Assembly: GCF_018863415.1 (NCBI RefSeq)
Contig: NZ_JAHKSN010000005.1
Location: forward strand, 124,001 to 188,000
Source: Deinococcus aestuarii
Lineage (GTDB): Bacteria > Deinococcota > Deinococci > Deinococcales > Deinococcaceae
Reading direction: 5' to 3'
DNA length: 64,000 nt
Position numbers and translations under genes: made by a program. Below are positions 9,025 through 17,813 of the stretch, in pieces (the stretch's first letter is position 1; every line of letters starts with the position of its first letter). Below the pieces are notes generated by a model that worked only from the letters and a program-made list of their open reading frames with translations, was not told the origin of the DNA and ran no database searches.

Positions 9025-9037
9025 CAACTTCTGAACA
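9025..9037 (+). promoter_or_regulatory. shared upstream element CAACTTCTGAACA (copy 2)
   Basis: This is an exact copy of the string at 6010-6022. It lies 64 nt before the ATG of the Tat lipoprotein gene and 10 nt before a TACCCT -10-like box (9047-9052). It is proposed as a binding site of the adjacent OmpR-type regulator. Confidence 0.45.
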
Positions 9038-9100
9038 CCCTGACCCTACCCTCCGGGGCGAAACGCGGCCAGACCGCGCCGCCGCAAAGGAGACCCTGCC

Positions 9101-9988
9101 ATGACCGACCCCCGGAAGCTCCCGCCCTACCCCGCCGACGACCACGACCACCACGACGACTTCAACGACCTCGGCCTGAGCGCCGACCTGGACATGCTCG
9201 CCCGCCCGGTCATGGACCGCCGCCGGGTCCTGGGCCTGGGGCTTCTCGGCATCGGCCTGCTGGTCGGCTGCGGCACGGGCGCCCTCACCCCGAGTGCGGG
9301 GACGGACACGGGCACCGGCACCGGAACGGGCACGGGCACCGCCGACTGCCCGGCGGCCATCCCCCCGGAGACGGCCGGACCCTACCCCGCCGACGGCTCG
9401 GCGGCCTCGGGCCAGTCGCTCAACGTGCTGACCCGCTCGGGGATCGTCCGCCCGGACCTGCGCACCAGCCTGGGGACGGGGAACACGGCGGCGGGCATTC
9501 CCCTGACCCTCACCCTGAAGCTGGTCAACGTCAACGCGAGTTGCGCTCCCCTGGCCGGGTACGCGGTGTACCTGTGGCACTGCACCCAGGACGGCAACTA
9601 TTCGATGTACAGCCAGGCCACCGTCAGCGAGGACTACCTGCGCGGCGTGCAGGCCGCGGGCCCGGACGGCACGGTCACCTTCACCACCGTCTTCCCCGGC
9701 TGCTACGCGGGGCGCTGGCCGCACATCCACTTCGAGGTCTACCCGACCCTCGCCTCGGCGACCTCGGCGAACAACAAGATTCAGACCTCGCAACTCGCGC
9801 TGCCCGAGGCCACCTGCCGGGAGGTGTACGCCACGGGCGGGTACTCGGACAGCGTGCGCAACCTCAACAGCATCTCGCTGGCCCGCGACAACGTGTTCAG
9901 CGACGGCTACAGCAGCCAGATGGCGACCGTCACCGGCAGCGCGGCGGCGGGATACGCGGCCACGCTGACCGTCGGCCTCGCCCGCTGA
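9101..9988 (+). CDS. Tat-exported intradiol ring-cleavage dioxygenase-like lipoprotein
   Basis: The 295-aa protein has a His/Asp-rich N-terminus (residues 14-20), a twin-arginine motif (R40-R42) and hydrophobic segment, and a lipobox LVGC with C57, so it is a Tat lipoprotein. A Gly-Thr repeat (about 68-80) follows. The mature part has ETAGPYPADGS and the intradiol metal site CYAGRWPHIHFEV (Y202, H209, H211), as in secreted protocatechuate dioxygenase-like proteins. The natural substrate of this subfamily is not settled. RBS AAAGGAG at about 9086. A tatA gene follows 36 nt downstream, supporting Tat export. Confidence 0.82.
   Translation: MTDPRKLPPYPADDHDHHDDFNDLGLSADLDMLARPVMDRRRVLGLGLLGIGLLVGCGTGALTPSAGTDTGTGTGTGTGTADCPAAIPPETAGPYPADGSAASGQSLNVLTRSGIVRPDLRTSLGTGNTAAGIPLTLTLKLVNVNASCAPLAGYAVYLWHCTQDGNYSMYSQATVSEDYLRGVQAAGPDGTVTFTTVFPGCYAGRWPHIHFEVYPTLASATSANNKIQTSQLALPEATCREVYATGGYSDSVRNLNSISLARDNVFSDGYSSQMATVTGSAAAGYAATLTVGLAR
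9307..9342 (+). repeat. in-frame hexanucleotide tandem repeat encoding Gly-Thr
   Basis: Five to six imperfect ACCGGC/ACGGGC units encode the (GT)n linker just after the lipobox of the dioxygenase-like protein. Length could vary by slippage without changing frame. Confidence 0.5.
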
Positions 9989-10024
9989 GCAGCGCGGTGG
10001 GGCGGGCCGCCCCTGGAGAACACC

Positions 10025-10207
10025 ATGAACCTTGGACCGATGGAAATCATCCTCGTCGTGATCGCCCTCGCGCTGGTGTTCGGGCCGAAGAAGCTGCCGG
10101 AACTGGGCCGGGGGCTGGGGCAGAGCGTCCGCGAGTTCCGCTCCGGCACCCGGGAACTGAGGCGGGACCTCGACCTCACCGGCGCCGATCAGGAAAAGCG
10201 GCGCTGA
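10025..10207 (+). CDS. tatA: Sec-independent translocase subunit TatA
   Basis: A 60-aa protein with the canonical TatA/E layout: short N-terminus MNLGPMEI, one TM helix (about 6-20), hinge FGPKKLPELGRGLG, then an amphipathic and charged tail. TatA forms the membrane-thinning pore for folded twin-arginine substrates. GGAGAA precedes the ATG. It directly follows a gene for a Tat lipoprotein, so it is probably co-transcribed and dedicated to, or enriched for, that cargo. No tatC is visible in the window. Confidence 0.9.
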   Translation: MNLGPMEIILVVIALALVFGPKKLPELGRGLGQSVREFRSGTRELRRDLDLTGADQEKRR

Positions 10208-10407
10208 CCGGGCCCGCCTGAAGCTGCGGCGGGGCCCGGGTCAGGTGGGCGTGAGGGGCGCCCCGCCAGGCTCGCCCGGGGAATGCGCGGGCGCCCGCTG
10301 AGGCGCACCTGCCGGGTGGCGCTCACCTCCCCGGCCCTGGTGGGGTGACCCTGGCCGTCTTGTCCCCCCGTCGCGCCGGGGTGTCCTGATCCCGGTCCCC
10401 CACCGCC

Positions 10408-12204
10408 TCACGGGCCCTTGGGCAGCGTGAAGGTGAAGGTCGCCCCCTCGCCCGGGGTTCCCTGCGCGGACACCGTGCCGCCATGTCGGGAGACGATGCG
10501 CCGCACGTTCGCCAGCCCGACCCCGGTGCCCTCGAACTCCGCGTCGCGGTGCAGCCGCTGGAACACCCCGAACAGCCGCTCCCCGTAACGCGGGTCGAAG
10601 CCCACCCCGTTGTCGCGCACGCACACCGCCCATTCCTGCACCCGGTCCTCGGCCCAGACCTCGATCCGGGCGACCTCGCGTGGGCGGGTGTACTTCACCG
10701 CGTTGCCCAGCAGGTTCGCCACCACCTGTTCCAGGATGTCCCGGTCGCCCGTCACCACCGGCAGCGGCGCGACCCGCCACTCCACCCGCCGCCCGGCCAG
10801 CTCCACCTCCAGGTCGTCCCGCGCCTGCCCGAACAATGCGCCCAGGTCCACGCTCCGGGTGCGCAGCGGGTGCTGGGCGGTGCGGGCCAGGTCGAGCAGG
10901 GCGTCGATCAGGGTGTTCATGCGCGTCGCCGCCCCCTCGATCACGCTCAGGTAGTGGGTGGCCTTGGGGGGAGGGGCGTCTCCCAGCGTCTTGCGCAGCA
11001 GGCCCGCGAAGCCGACGATGTGCCGCACCGGCGTGCGCAGGTCGTGCGACACCGAGAAGCTGAAGGCGTCCAGTTCCTCGTTCGCCAGGCTCAGGGCCTC
11101 GGCGCGGTCCTGAAGGGCCACGCGCTGCACCTCCAGTTGCCGGGCCTGCTCGGCGCGGTCCAGCGCGAGGGTCAGGCCCCGGCCCACCGCGCGCACCAGG
11201 GTCTTGTCGCGCTCCGGCCACTGCCGGGTGTCCTTGAGGCCCACCGCCAGCACGCCCCGCACCTCGCCGCCCACGGTGAGGGGGTAGGTGGCGACCGTGC
11301 CGTACTGCTCGGTGGCCTCGACCTGTTCGCGCACCGGGTCCCAGGCGTCGGTGAACACCGCCTCCCCGGAGCCCAGCATCCGCGCGAAGATCGGGGTCGC
11401 GTCCGGCACCCCCGCCTGCACCCGGGCCACCACGTCCGCCCGCATGTCCTCGCTCCACACCCGCAGCTTCCACAGTCCCTCCGCGTGCTCGTAGTACCCG
11501 ACGCTGGCCTCCGAGAACCGGGCCCGCAAGACCGTGATGGCCTGCCGGACCAGGGCGTGCACGTCGGTCTGCGTCCCCACGGCCTCCGTAAAGACCATGA
11601 ACGCCTCGTGCGCGCGGGCCTCCTCCTCGATGTGCCGGGTGCGTTCCTGCACCTGCCGCCGGAGGGCGGTCATGAGGCGGGCGCGGCCGAGAGCGATGGC
11701 GCACTGCGAGGCGAGGATGCGCAGGAAGCGCTGTTCCTCCGGCGTGAAGGAATGCGGCTCCCTGAAATCGAGGATGACCACGCCCAGCGGGGCGTCGTCA
11801 AGGAACATAGGCAAAACGGCGGTCGCCACCGCCGCCACACCCCCCGTGCGGGCCTCCAGCTCCGGGTAGGTGCGGGTGAGGTCGCCCTCATGCTCGAAAT
11901 AGAGGGCCTCATGCCGTTCCAGCGCGTCCCCGGCCGGGACGTTGCCGTCGAGGGGACCGTCCTGCCAGAGGGTCTGCGCCCCCTCCTCGTGGCCCTGCGT
12001 GGCGGCGATCTCCAGGCGGTTGCCCTGCGCGCTCACGAACAGCACGGCGCCCGCGACGGCGCCCAGGGCCCTCAACGCGGTTTGGAGGACGACCGCGAAC
12101 ACGTCTGCGGGCGCCTGGGCGGCGGCCAGGGCCTCGGTGACGTCTTGGAGGTGTTCATTCAGGGGGACGCGCACGGGGGCGTCCGCCCCGGGGTGCATGG
12201 ACAT
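10408..12204 (-). CDS. soluble GAF-domain sensor histidine kinase
   Basis: The 598-aa kinase has no TM segment. It has a GAF domain (about residues 25-180) and a second GAF (about 205-345), then a short coiled segment, a DHp domain with H387 in FSFSVSHDLRTPVRHI, and a HATPase domain (NLLGNAVKYTR, RDNGVGFDPRYGERLFGVFQRLH, GTGVGLANVRRI). The DHp resembles bacteriophytochrome-type kinases. A TATCTT box ends 6 nt before the ATG at 12204, indicating a leaderless transcript. It is divergent from an Rcp-like single-domain regulator, its probable partner. Confidence 0.9.
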   Translation of the reverse strand: MSMHPGADAPVRVPLNEHLQDVTEALAAAQAPADVFAVVLQTALRALGAVAGAVLFVSAQGNRLEIAATQGHEEGAQTLWQDGPLDGNVPAGDALERHEALYFEHEGDLTRTYPELEARTGGVAAVATAVLPMFLDDAPLGVVILDFREPHSFTPEEQRFLRILASQCAIALGRARLMTALRRQVQERTRHIEEEARAHEAFMVFTEAVGTQTDVHALVRQAITVLRARFSEASVGYYEHAEGLWKLRVWSEDMRADVVARVQAGVPDATPIFARMLGSGEAVFTDAWDPVREQVEATEQYGTVATYPLTVGGEVRGVLAVGLKDTRQWPERDKTLVRAVGRGLTLALDRAEQARQLEVQRVALQDRAEALSLANEELDAFSFSVSHDLRTPVRHIVGFAGLLRKTLGDAPPPKATHYLSVIEGAATRMNTLIDALLDLARTAQHPLRTRSVDLGALFGQARDDLEVELAGRRVEWRVAPLPVVTGDRDILEQVVANLLGNAVKYTRPREVARIEVWAEDRVQEWAVCVRDNGVGFDPRYGERLFGVFQRLHRDAEFEGTGVGLANVRRIVSRHGGTVSAQGTPGEGATFTFTLPKGP

Positions 12205-12398
12205 GCGGGCAAGATACTGTCCGCGAGCACGCCCCGATATGGCCTATCCCCCACGGTCGTCGCTCCCCCGCCCGGGCCGTTGTCCTGCAAGGGCGGGAAC
12301 GTGGGGAGGCGCAGGTGGGCGCGGTTTACTTTCCCTTCATGGTATCCTGCCCGGACGCGACGGGCGCTTCGGGCGCCTGTTGTGCTGAGAGGAGGAGC

Positions 12399-12920
12399 GT
12401 GCCCAGGCACCTGCTGATCGTCGAGGACAATCCGCACGACCTGGAACTGGCCCGGGCGGCGCTCGACCTCAGCGAGGTCCACTGCGAGGTGAGCGTGGCG
12501 CGAGACGGGCAGGAGGCGCTGGCGTTCCTGCGGGGAGGAAAGGACCTTCCCGACCTGGTGCTGCTCGACCTGAACATGCCGCGCGTGAACGGGCACGAGG
12601 TGCTGGCAGCCGTCCGGGCGGACCCGCTGCGGCGGCGGGTGCCGGTGGTGGTGTTCACGACCTCGGGCGAGGTGCGCGACCGACAGGCGGCCAGGGCGGC
12701 GGGAGCGGACGACTACGTGCGGGGGCCCGGAAGGTTCGAGGACCTGATCACAGCCTGGGACGGCGCTGGCTGGCCGCCTAGCGCCGCCTCCCGACTCCGC
12801 AAGGTTCCGGTCGCCCCACCGGCCGGGGAGGCGGCGGCCCCGGGCGGTGAACACCTCCCCGGTGGGGTCAGCGGGCGCCCCGGCGCGGGCTCGCACCCAC
12901 CCGGCGCTTTTCCCCCTTAG
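12399..12920 (+). CDS. Rcp1-type response regulator receiver protein with altered switch lysine
   Basis: The receiver domain (LLIVEDNPHDLELARAAL, D57 in LVLLDLNMPRVNGHE, VVVFTTSG) is of the type partnered with bacteriophytochrome-like kinases, and one is encoded divergently. The conserved Lys-Pro near residue 109 is changed to RGP (G109), so phosphorylation signalling may be altered. The last 50 residues are Pro/Gly-rich and overlap the GGDEF gene by 53 nt. They may be an unstructured tail or readthrough past an eroded end. GTG 12399 follows AGAGGAGGAG; a TTTACT...TATCCT promoter lies upstream. Confidence 0.75.
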   Translation: MPRHLLIVEDNPHDLELARAALDLSEVHCEVSVARDGQEALAFLRGGKDLPDLVLLDLNMPRVNGHEVLAAVRADPLRRRVPVVVFTTSGEVRDRQAARAAGADDYVRGPGRFEDLITAWDGAGWPPSAASRLRKVPVAPPAGEAAAPGGEHLPGGVSGRPGAGSHPPGAFPP

Positions 12921-14910
12921 CGGCGTACATGCGCGCGTCGCTGACCTCGATCAGGGTCCGGAGGTCCGTGCCGTCCGCCGGAAAGCAGGCCAGGCCCGCG
13001 CTGGCGTCGGCGTACGCGAAGCCCGCCCGGCGCACCTGACGGACCACCGCCTCCACCCGGGCCAGCAGGGGGGGCCCCTCGTGGGGTGTCACGCCGGTCA
13101 GCACGACCGCGTATTCGTCGCCGCCCAGGCGGTACGGCTGGTCCTGGGGGCGGAAGCGCTCACGCAGGGCGCGGGCGAACTCGGCCAGCAGCGCGTCCCC
13201 GCGCAGGTGGCCCTCCCCGTCGTTCACGGCCTTGAGCCCGTCGAGGTCGATGCTCAGCACGCCGACCCGTCCGCCACGCCGCGCGGCGTCCTCCAGCTCG
13301 GCTTCGAGGTGGGCGGTGAAGGCGCGGCGGTTGCCCAGCCCGGTGAGGGGATCGGTGTGGGCGGCGGCCGCGAGGTCTTGCAGCCGGAGCTGCCGCTCGG
13401 CCCCGGCCCTCAGGATGCGGCCCGCCGTGATCAGCAGGTCGCGCTCGAAGGGCGACCACGCCCCGAACTCGCCGCCGCGGTAGGCGCCCAGGATGAGTTC
13501 CTGGCCCGGCAGGCGCAGCAGGACGGGGAGGGCCGCCGTGCCCCGCAGGCCGTTTTGCCAGGCCACCTCGGACAGCGACTCGGCGTTCAGGAAGACCCGG
13601 TGACCGGCCAGCACGCCCAGGGCCTCGTAGTGACTCGCGGGGACGCCCGCCTGCTGGCGCCGCTGGACCGCCTCCGGGGGAGAGCCGTGCACGGCGAGCG
13701 GCCGGAACACCTCGCCCTCGCGGCGCCACAACACCTGCCAGCCGTCCCCCAGGGCGCGGCCCACCGCCGCCAGCGCGAAGGGCGCGATCTGCTTCACGTC
13801 CCCTTCGCCTTCGAGGAGCTGGGAGAGTTCCAGCAGCACCTCGGCCCGCCCCCGCGCCCGCTGGGCCTCCTCCAGGGCCTGCTGGAGGGGTTCTTGATCC
13901 CCGCGCCGCGCCCCCGGCCGGGCTCCCCGGTGGTGCAGGGCGCGCACCACCGCCTCCATGAAGCGGCGGTCCCACGCGCTCCAGGGGCCGTCGTCCCCGA
14001 GCCGCACCAGCGTGACCACGTGGCCCGGCAGCCCGGCCTCGCCCAGCCAGGCGCTCGCCGCGCAGGGGGCGCCGGGCGGCCCGGCGTCGTCCCCGCCGAA
14101 GCACACGCCCGTTTGGTGGGCCGCCCGCCGGATCAGCCCGTCCCCGTGGGGCTCGGCCGCGGGGTCGTACCCGGCGCCCCGGGGGCTGTGCCAGAGCGGG
14201 GTCGTGGTGGCCCGGTCGCCCTCGACCGCCGTGAGGCCCACCCAGTCCGCGCCCAGGACCGGCGCGGCGAGGTCGGCCACACGCCGCAGCAGGTCTTCCG
14301 GCGCCAGACCGAGGGCCGTGAGGTCGCTCACCCCCCGCAGGAGCTGCGACAGGGTGAGGTCTTCTTGAAACCGGCGCCGCGCCTCGGCCCTCGCCCTCCC
14401 CTCACGCTCGACCTCCCAGGTCCTGAGCCGCCCTTCCAGCTCGTCCACCGCCAGGGCCGCGAGGTCGCCGAGGACGGCGGGCTCCCCGCCGGACCGGGGC
14501 GCGCGGGGCCGGACATCCAGCACCCCCAGCGTGCCGAGGACCCGCCCGTCGGGCGCGACCAGGGGCACCCCGGCATAGAAGCGCGGCGCCAGCTCTCCCG
14601 GGGCCCTCCGGCAGGCAGCGAACCCGGCGTCCCGGGCCAGGTCGGTCACGACCACGCCCTCCGGGTGATCCAGGGTGGCGGCGTGCAGCTCCGGGAGGCC
14701 GGGCAGCCGCCGCCAGCCCTCGCCCACGCCGCCCTGGAACCAGGGGGGCTCGCCGTGGCCCAGCGTGAGCAGGGCCACGGGCGCCCGGAGCAGGCGGGCC
14801 GCCAGACGGAGGGGCCGGTCGAAGGCCGACTCGGGCAGGGGGCCGAGGACCGCGTACCGCTCCAGGTCGGCCGCGTGCGGGGGTGCCGGGATCGGGCGAG
14901 ACACCTTCAT
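12868..14910 (-). CDS. GAF-domain diguanylate cyclase (GGDEF)
   Basis: The 680-aa protein has an N-terminal GAF (about residues 10-150), a coiled linker, two more GAF-like regions (about 185-330 and 365-500), and a GGDEF domain starting DPLTGLGNRRAF with active-site GGDEY at 596-600. GGDEF enzymes make cyclic di-GMP from two GTP. Tyr in place of Phe at the last signature position is usually tolerated. No TM segments, so cytosolic sensing is expected. ATG 14910 is chosen because upstream codons to 14976 are not family-like. Confidence 0.88.
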   Translation of the reverse strand: MKVSRPIPAPPHAADLERYAVLGPLPESAFDRPLRLAARLLRAPVALLTLGHGEPPWFQGGVGEGWRRLPGLPELHAATLDHPEGVVVTDLARDAGFAACRRAPGELAPRFYAGVPLVAPDGRVLGTLGVLDVRPRAPRSGGEPAVLGDLAALAVDELEGRLRTWEVEREGRARAEARRRFQEDLTLSQLLRGVSDLTALGLAPEDLLRRVADLAAPVLGADWVGLTAVEGDRATTTPLWHSPRGAGYDPAAEPHGDGLIRRAAHQTGVCFGGDDAGPPGAPCAASAWLGEAGLPGHVVTLVRLGDDGPWSAWDRRFMEAVVRALHHRGARPGARRGDQEPLQQALEEAQRARGRAEVLLELSQLLEGEGDVKQIAPFALAAVGRALGDGWQVLWRREGEVFRPLAVHGSPPEAVQRRQQAGVPASHYEALGVLAGHRVFLNAESLSEVAWQNGLRGTAALPVLLRLPGQELILGAYRGGEFGAWSPFERDLLITAGRILRAGAERQLRLQDLAAAAHTDPLTGLGNRRAFTAHLEAELEDAARRGGRVGVLSIDLDGLKAVNDGEGHLRGDALLAEFARALRERFRPQDQPYRLGGDEYAVVLTGVTPHEGPPLLARVEAVVRQVRRAGFAYADASAGLACFPADGTDLRTLIEVSDARMYAAKGEKRRVGASPRRGAR

Positions 14911-15079
14911 GACCCCCGATTCTGTTCCGCCGCGCCTGCCAGCCCTGTCACAGCCCCGCGCGGAGGGCCAGCCCACCGGAACGTGAAGGCCCCTCCTTCC
15001 CCGGGGGACGGGGGCCCGGGTTCGGCGGGTCGTCCAGACCGGGGCGGGTGTCCGGGCGGGTGCGGGTCCGCGTCCCCGC

Positions 15080-15085
15080 TATGCT
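15080..15085 (+). promoter_or_regulatory. -10 box upstream of the large secreted protein gene
   Basis: TATGCT lies about 48 nt before the ATG at 15133, leaving a normal leader with GGAGG at 15120-15124. No convincing -35 box was found. Confidence 0.35.
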
Positions 15086-15132
15086 GAACCCCTCGCCTTG
15101 TCGCCTTGTCCCCAGCCGTGGAGGTTCACGTC

Positions 15133-17091
15133 ATGCCCCGTCTTTCCAGGATCGTCTGTGCCCTGCTGCTCGCCCTGACCGCCGCCTGGGGCGGTGCGCA
15201 GCGGCTGGGCGACGTGAGCTTCACCACCCCGCCGGGCTGGACGGTTCAGGTCGAGGGGGGGCTGGCGACCTTTACCCCGGACGGCGGCGCGGCGCAGGGC
15301 GTCATGGTGCTGCTGCCTCCCCAGACCGTCTCCGGCGACGCCCGGAAGTGGTTCGCGGCGCGGGTGGCACAACTCTCGAACGACGGCGAGGTTCTCGAAC
15401 GCAGCGAGGTCAGCAGCACGCAGACGGCCTCGGGCACGCCCCTGCTCGTTCAGGCGGTGAGCGTCCGGGTCGCGCGGGGCACGCAGCAGCGCTTCTACAC
15501 GGCGGTCCTCTCGGGGGGGAAGGCCACGCTGGCCGTTCTGGCGGTGCCCGGCGGGGACGCCCTGAAGCGGTTTCAGCCCGGATTGATCGCCCTGGTGAAT
15601 TCAGTGGCCTCACCCGGTCAGGCCGCTTCCGGCGCCGCGGCGGCCCGCCCACCCGCGGGCGGCAAAGCCCCGCTGCCCGCCGTGAAGCCGCAAAACGCCG
15701 CGCAGTTCGGGGCGGCGGGGGGTGACCCGGAGAGTCAGGTCATCCCCGACGAGTTCCGCTGCTATCAGGTCAAGGAGGGGAGCGGCCTCACGCCCGAACT
15801 CGTCGTGCAGATTCTGCCGGGCGGGAAGTACCGCACGTCCTCCGGCGCGGGGAGCTTCGGCGTGAGCAAGGACGGCAGCCTGAGAAAGACCACCTGGCGC
15901 GGCGGTCCCCTGAACGGGGCCTCCGGTTACCTGAACTTCGGCGATCACGGCCAGAGCTTCAGCCTCTCCGACGTGGGCGAGACCGCGCAGACGTCCGGCC
16001 TGCGCTTCGAGTGCTACCAGCGCGGCCCGATGGAGAACCTGCGGCTCTTGCAGTTCAGGCTCAAGACGCCCGCCCCCGCCCCCTACCCCTGCGTCCTGTC
16101 GGACGGCAGCGGCAAGAGCGGCGGCACCCTGGAGATCTTGCCGGGCGGGGCCTACCGCCTCGGCGGGCAGGCGGGCCGCGTGGCGGTGGACTTCCGCAGC
16201 GATCAGGACGAGGACTGGAGCGACCTGGAGTTCACGGGCGGGCCCCTGGAGGGCGCCATCGGCTCCTACAGCGAGGACGAGTCCGGCGTGCGGGAGGTCA
16301 GCGTCTTCCGCCCCAAGATGAGCTGCCGCAGCGTGACCAAGCCGACACCCATTCCCCGCTACGGCACGGCGAAGGCGCCCGCGCCGCCCAGGGGGTCCGG
16401 GGGCCTCACGGGCGCCTACGCGGCCTGGTCTCCCGACACGCTGGCGATCATGGGCTACGGGGGCTGCGGCGGCACCCTGTGCTGGAGCACCCGCTTTTTC
16501 ACGAAAGAGGGGTACGTCTACACCGGCGAACCGGAGGCGGGTCTCGACGAGGCCGACTGCTCGCGCACCCACCCCAACGGCCTGCCGATCTGCGAGGTCT
16601 ACCGGGTGCAGGCGGGCAAGATCACGTTCGGTGGGGACAAGCCGGAGACGTTCCGCAAGGAGGGGCGCAACCTCCAGATCGGGGGGCAGACCTATGAGCC
16701 CATGCTGCCGCTCCAGGGGGTCGGGCTCGGCGGCGCGTACGAGTCCAAGAGCTTCGTCGGGGGCGGCACCAGCACCACCTCGGGCTCCTTCCAGCGCGAT
16801 CTCGTCTTCACGCCGCAGGGCCGCTTCAGCCTGAACCGCAGCGGGGGCGTCGTCTCGACCGCGACCGACACGGGCACCTCGCTCGGCAACGTGATCGGCG
16901 GCGTGGCCGTCACCTCCAAAGGCGGCAGCGGCGGCACCTACCGCGTCACGGGCTACACCCTGGAACTGACCTACGCCGGCGGGCACGTGGAACGCAAATT
17001 CGCCTTCGCCCTCCCCGACAAAAGCGGCAAGCCCGACCTGGGCCTGTTGCGGATCGCCGGGTCCACGTACACCCGGCAGGACGGAAAGTAG
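15133..17091 (+). CDS. large secreted protein of unknown function with repeated C-rich modules
   Basis: The 652-aa protein has a clear signal peptide (residues 1-22, cleaving near WGGAQ). The first domain (about 23-165) opens FTTPPGWTVQVEGG and resembles small secreted stress-type domains. Two related modules follow (FRCYQ...LVVQILPGGKYRTS and YPCVLSDGSG...LEILPGGAYRLG), each with a Cys and an ILPGG.YR strand. A Gly/Ser-rich C-terminal part has CGGTLCWSTRFF and a four-Cys segment. No enzyme motif was recognised. RBS GGAGG at 15120 supports ATG 15133. Confidence 0.7.
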   Translation: MPRLSRIVCALLLALTAAWGGAQRLGDVSFTTPPGWTVQVEGGLATFTPDGGAAQGVMVLLPPQTVSGDARKWFAARVAQLSNDGEVLERSEVSSTQTASGTPLLVQAVSVRVARGTQQRFYTAVLSGGKATLAVLAVPGGDALKRFQPGLIALVNSVASPGQAASGAAAARPPAGGKAPLPAVKPQNAAQFGAAGGDPESQVIPDEFRCYQVKEGSGLTPELVVQILPGGKYRTSSGAGSFGVSKDGSLRKTTWRGGPLNGASGYLNFGDHGQSFSLSDVGETAQTSGLRFECYQRGPMENLRLLQFRLKTPAPAPYPCVLSDGSGKSGGTLEILPGGAYRLGGQAGRVAVDFRSDQDEDWSDLEFTGGPLEGAIGSYSEDESGVREVSVFRPKMSCRSVTKPTPIPRYGTAKAPAPPRGSGGLTGAYAAWSPDTLAIMGYGGCGGTLCWSTRFFTKEGYVYTGEPEAGLDEADCSRTHPNGLPICEVYRVQAGKITFGGDKPETFRKEGRNLQIGGQTYEPMLPLQGVGLGGAYESKSFVGGGTSTTSGSFQRDLVFTPQGRFSLNRSGGVVSTATDTGTSLGNVIGGVAVTSKGGSGGTYRVTGYTLELTYAGGHVERKFAFALPDKSGKPDLGLLRIAGSTYTRQDGK

Positions 17092-17258
17092 ACCCGGCCT
17101 CCGCCACCCGGGCACGGCGGGCGGCCCGGAGGCCACGTCCCAGGTCGGGCGTCCCCGCCCTCACCCCCCTTGGGAGGGGACGGGGCCGGGGGACGAGCCG
17201 GGATCAGGTCGAGGCCCGGCGTGGGCGTCTCCTGCCCGACCCGCGCCGCCGTCTTCCC

Positions 17259-17287
17259 TTGCGATCCTCCCCTGGAGGGTCTAGACT
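17259..17287 (+). promoter_or_regulatory. copZ-csoR promoter with a CCTCC-N3-GGAGG inverted repeat in the spacer
   Basis: TTGCGA (17259-17264), a 17-nt spacer and TAGACT (17282-17287) form a good promoter ending 6 nt before the copZ ATG. The spacer carries a 5+3+5 palindrome (17266-17278) of the C-rich/G-rich kind bound by CsoR repressors. Metal-dependent autorepression by the csoR product is likely. Confidence 0.6.
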
Positions 17288-17293
17288 CTGGGC

Positions 17294-17497
17294 ATGACCA
17301 CCGAGTTGACGGTTACCGGGATGAGCTGCGGCCACTGCGAGAAGGCGGTGACGAGTGCGCTGAGCAACGTTCCCGGCGTGCGGGACGTGCGGGTGGACCT
17401 GCAAGGCGGCACCGCCACCGTGCAGGGCGAGGCCGATCCCCAGGCCTTGATCGCCGCCGTGACCGAGGAGGGCTACGGCGCCCAGGTGCGCGGCTAA
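17294..17497 (+). CDS. copZ: CopZ-like copper chaperone
   Basis: A 67-aa heavy-metal-associated domain with the metal site GMSCGHC (C12 and C15) after the first beta strand and the usual beta-alpha-beta-beta-alpha-beta pattern. Such chaperones bind Cu(I) and hand it to P1B-ATPases or to the CsoR sensor. It is followed by csoR one nucleotide after its stop. The copper ATPase found next to this pair in Thermus is absent here. Confidence 0.88.
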   Translation: MTTELTVTGMSCGHCEKAVTSALSNVPGVRDVRVDLQGGTATVQGEADPQALIAAVTEEGYGAQVRG

Positions 17498-17498
17498 C

Positions 17499-17813
17499 GT
17501 GACCCACGCCAAGACGGACCACGCCGCCCACACCGGGGCGCACCTGTGTATGCCCGAGGACGCCCGCAAGCGCGCCGCCCGGCGGCTCAAGATCGCGCGG
17601 GGGCACCTCGACAGCATCGTGACCATGCTGGAGCAGGAGGACGCGTACTGCGTGGACGTGCTGCGGCAGATCAAGGCCGTGCAGGGGGCGCTCTCGGGGG
17701 CGGGCGAGGTGGTGCTGCGCGGGCACCTCGAAGCCCACGTCGCCACCGCCTCCACCCGGGGCGACAGCGTGGAGATCGTCGAGGAGCTGATGGAGGCCCT
17801 CAAGTACACCTGA
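17499..17813 (+). CDS. csoR: CsoR-family metal-sensing repressor
   Basis: The 104-aa helical protein of the CsoR/RcnR family has CMPEDARKRAARRLKIARGHLDSI (helix 1), then C51 in DAYCVDVLRQIKAVQGAL and GHLEAHV with H76 and H80. The ligand spacing C-x24-H-x3-H matches the family, but the third ligand is His instead of the Cys of classical CsoR. From memory this C-H-H set is as in Thermus thermophilus CsoR and RcnR. It presumably represses the copZ-csoR promoter until metal binds. GTG 17499 directly follows copZ. Confidence 0.88.
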   Translation: MTHAKTDHAAHTGAHLCMPEDARKRAARRLKIARGHLDSIVTMLEQEDAYCVDVLRQIKAVQGALSGAGEVVLRGHLEAHVATASTRGDSVEIVEELMEALKYT

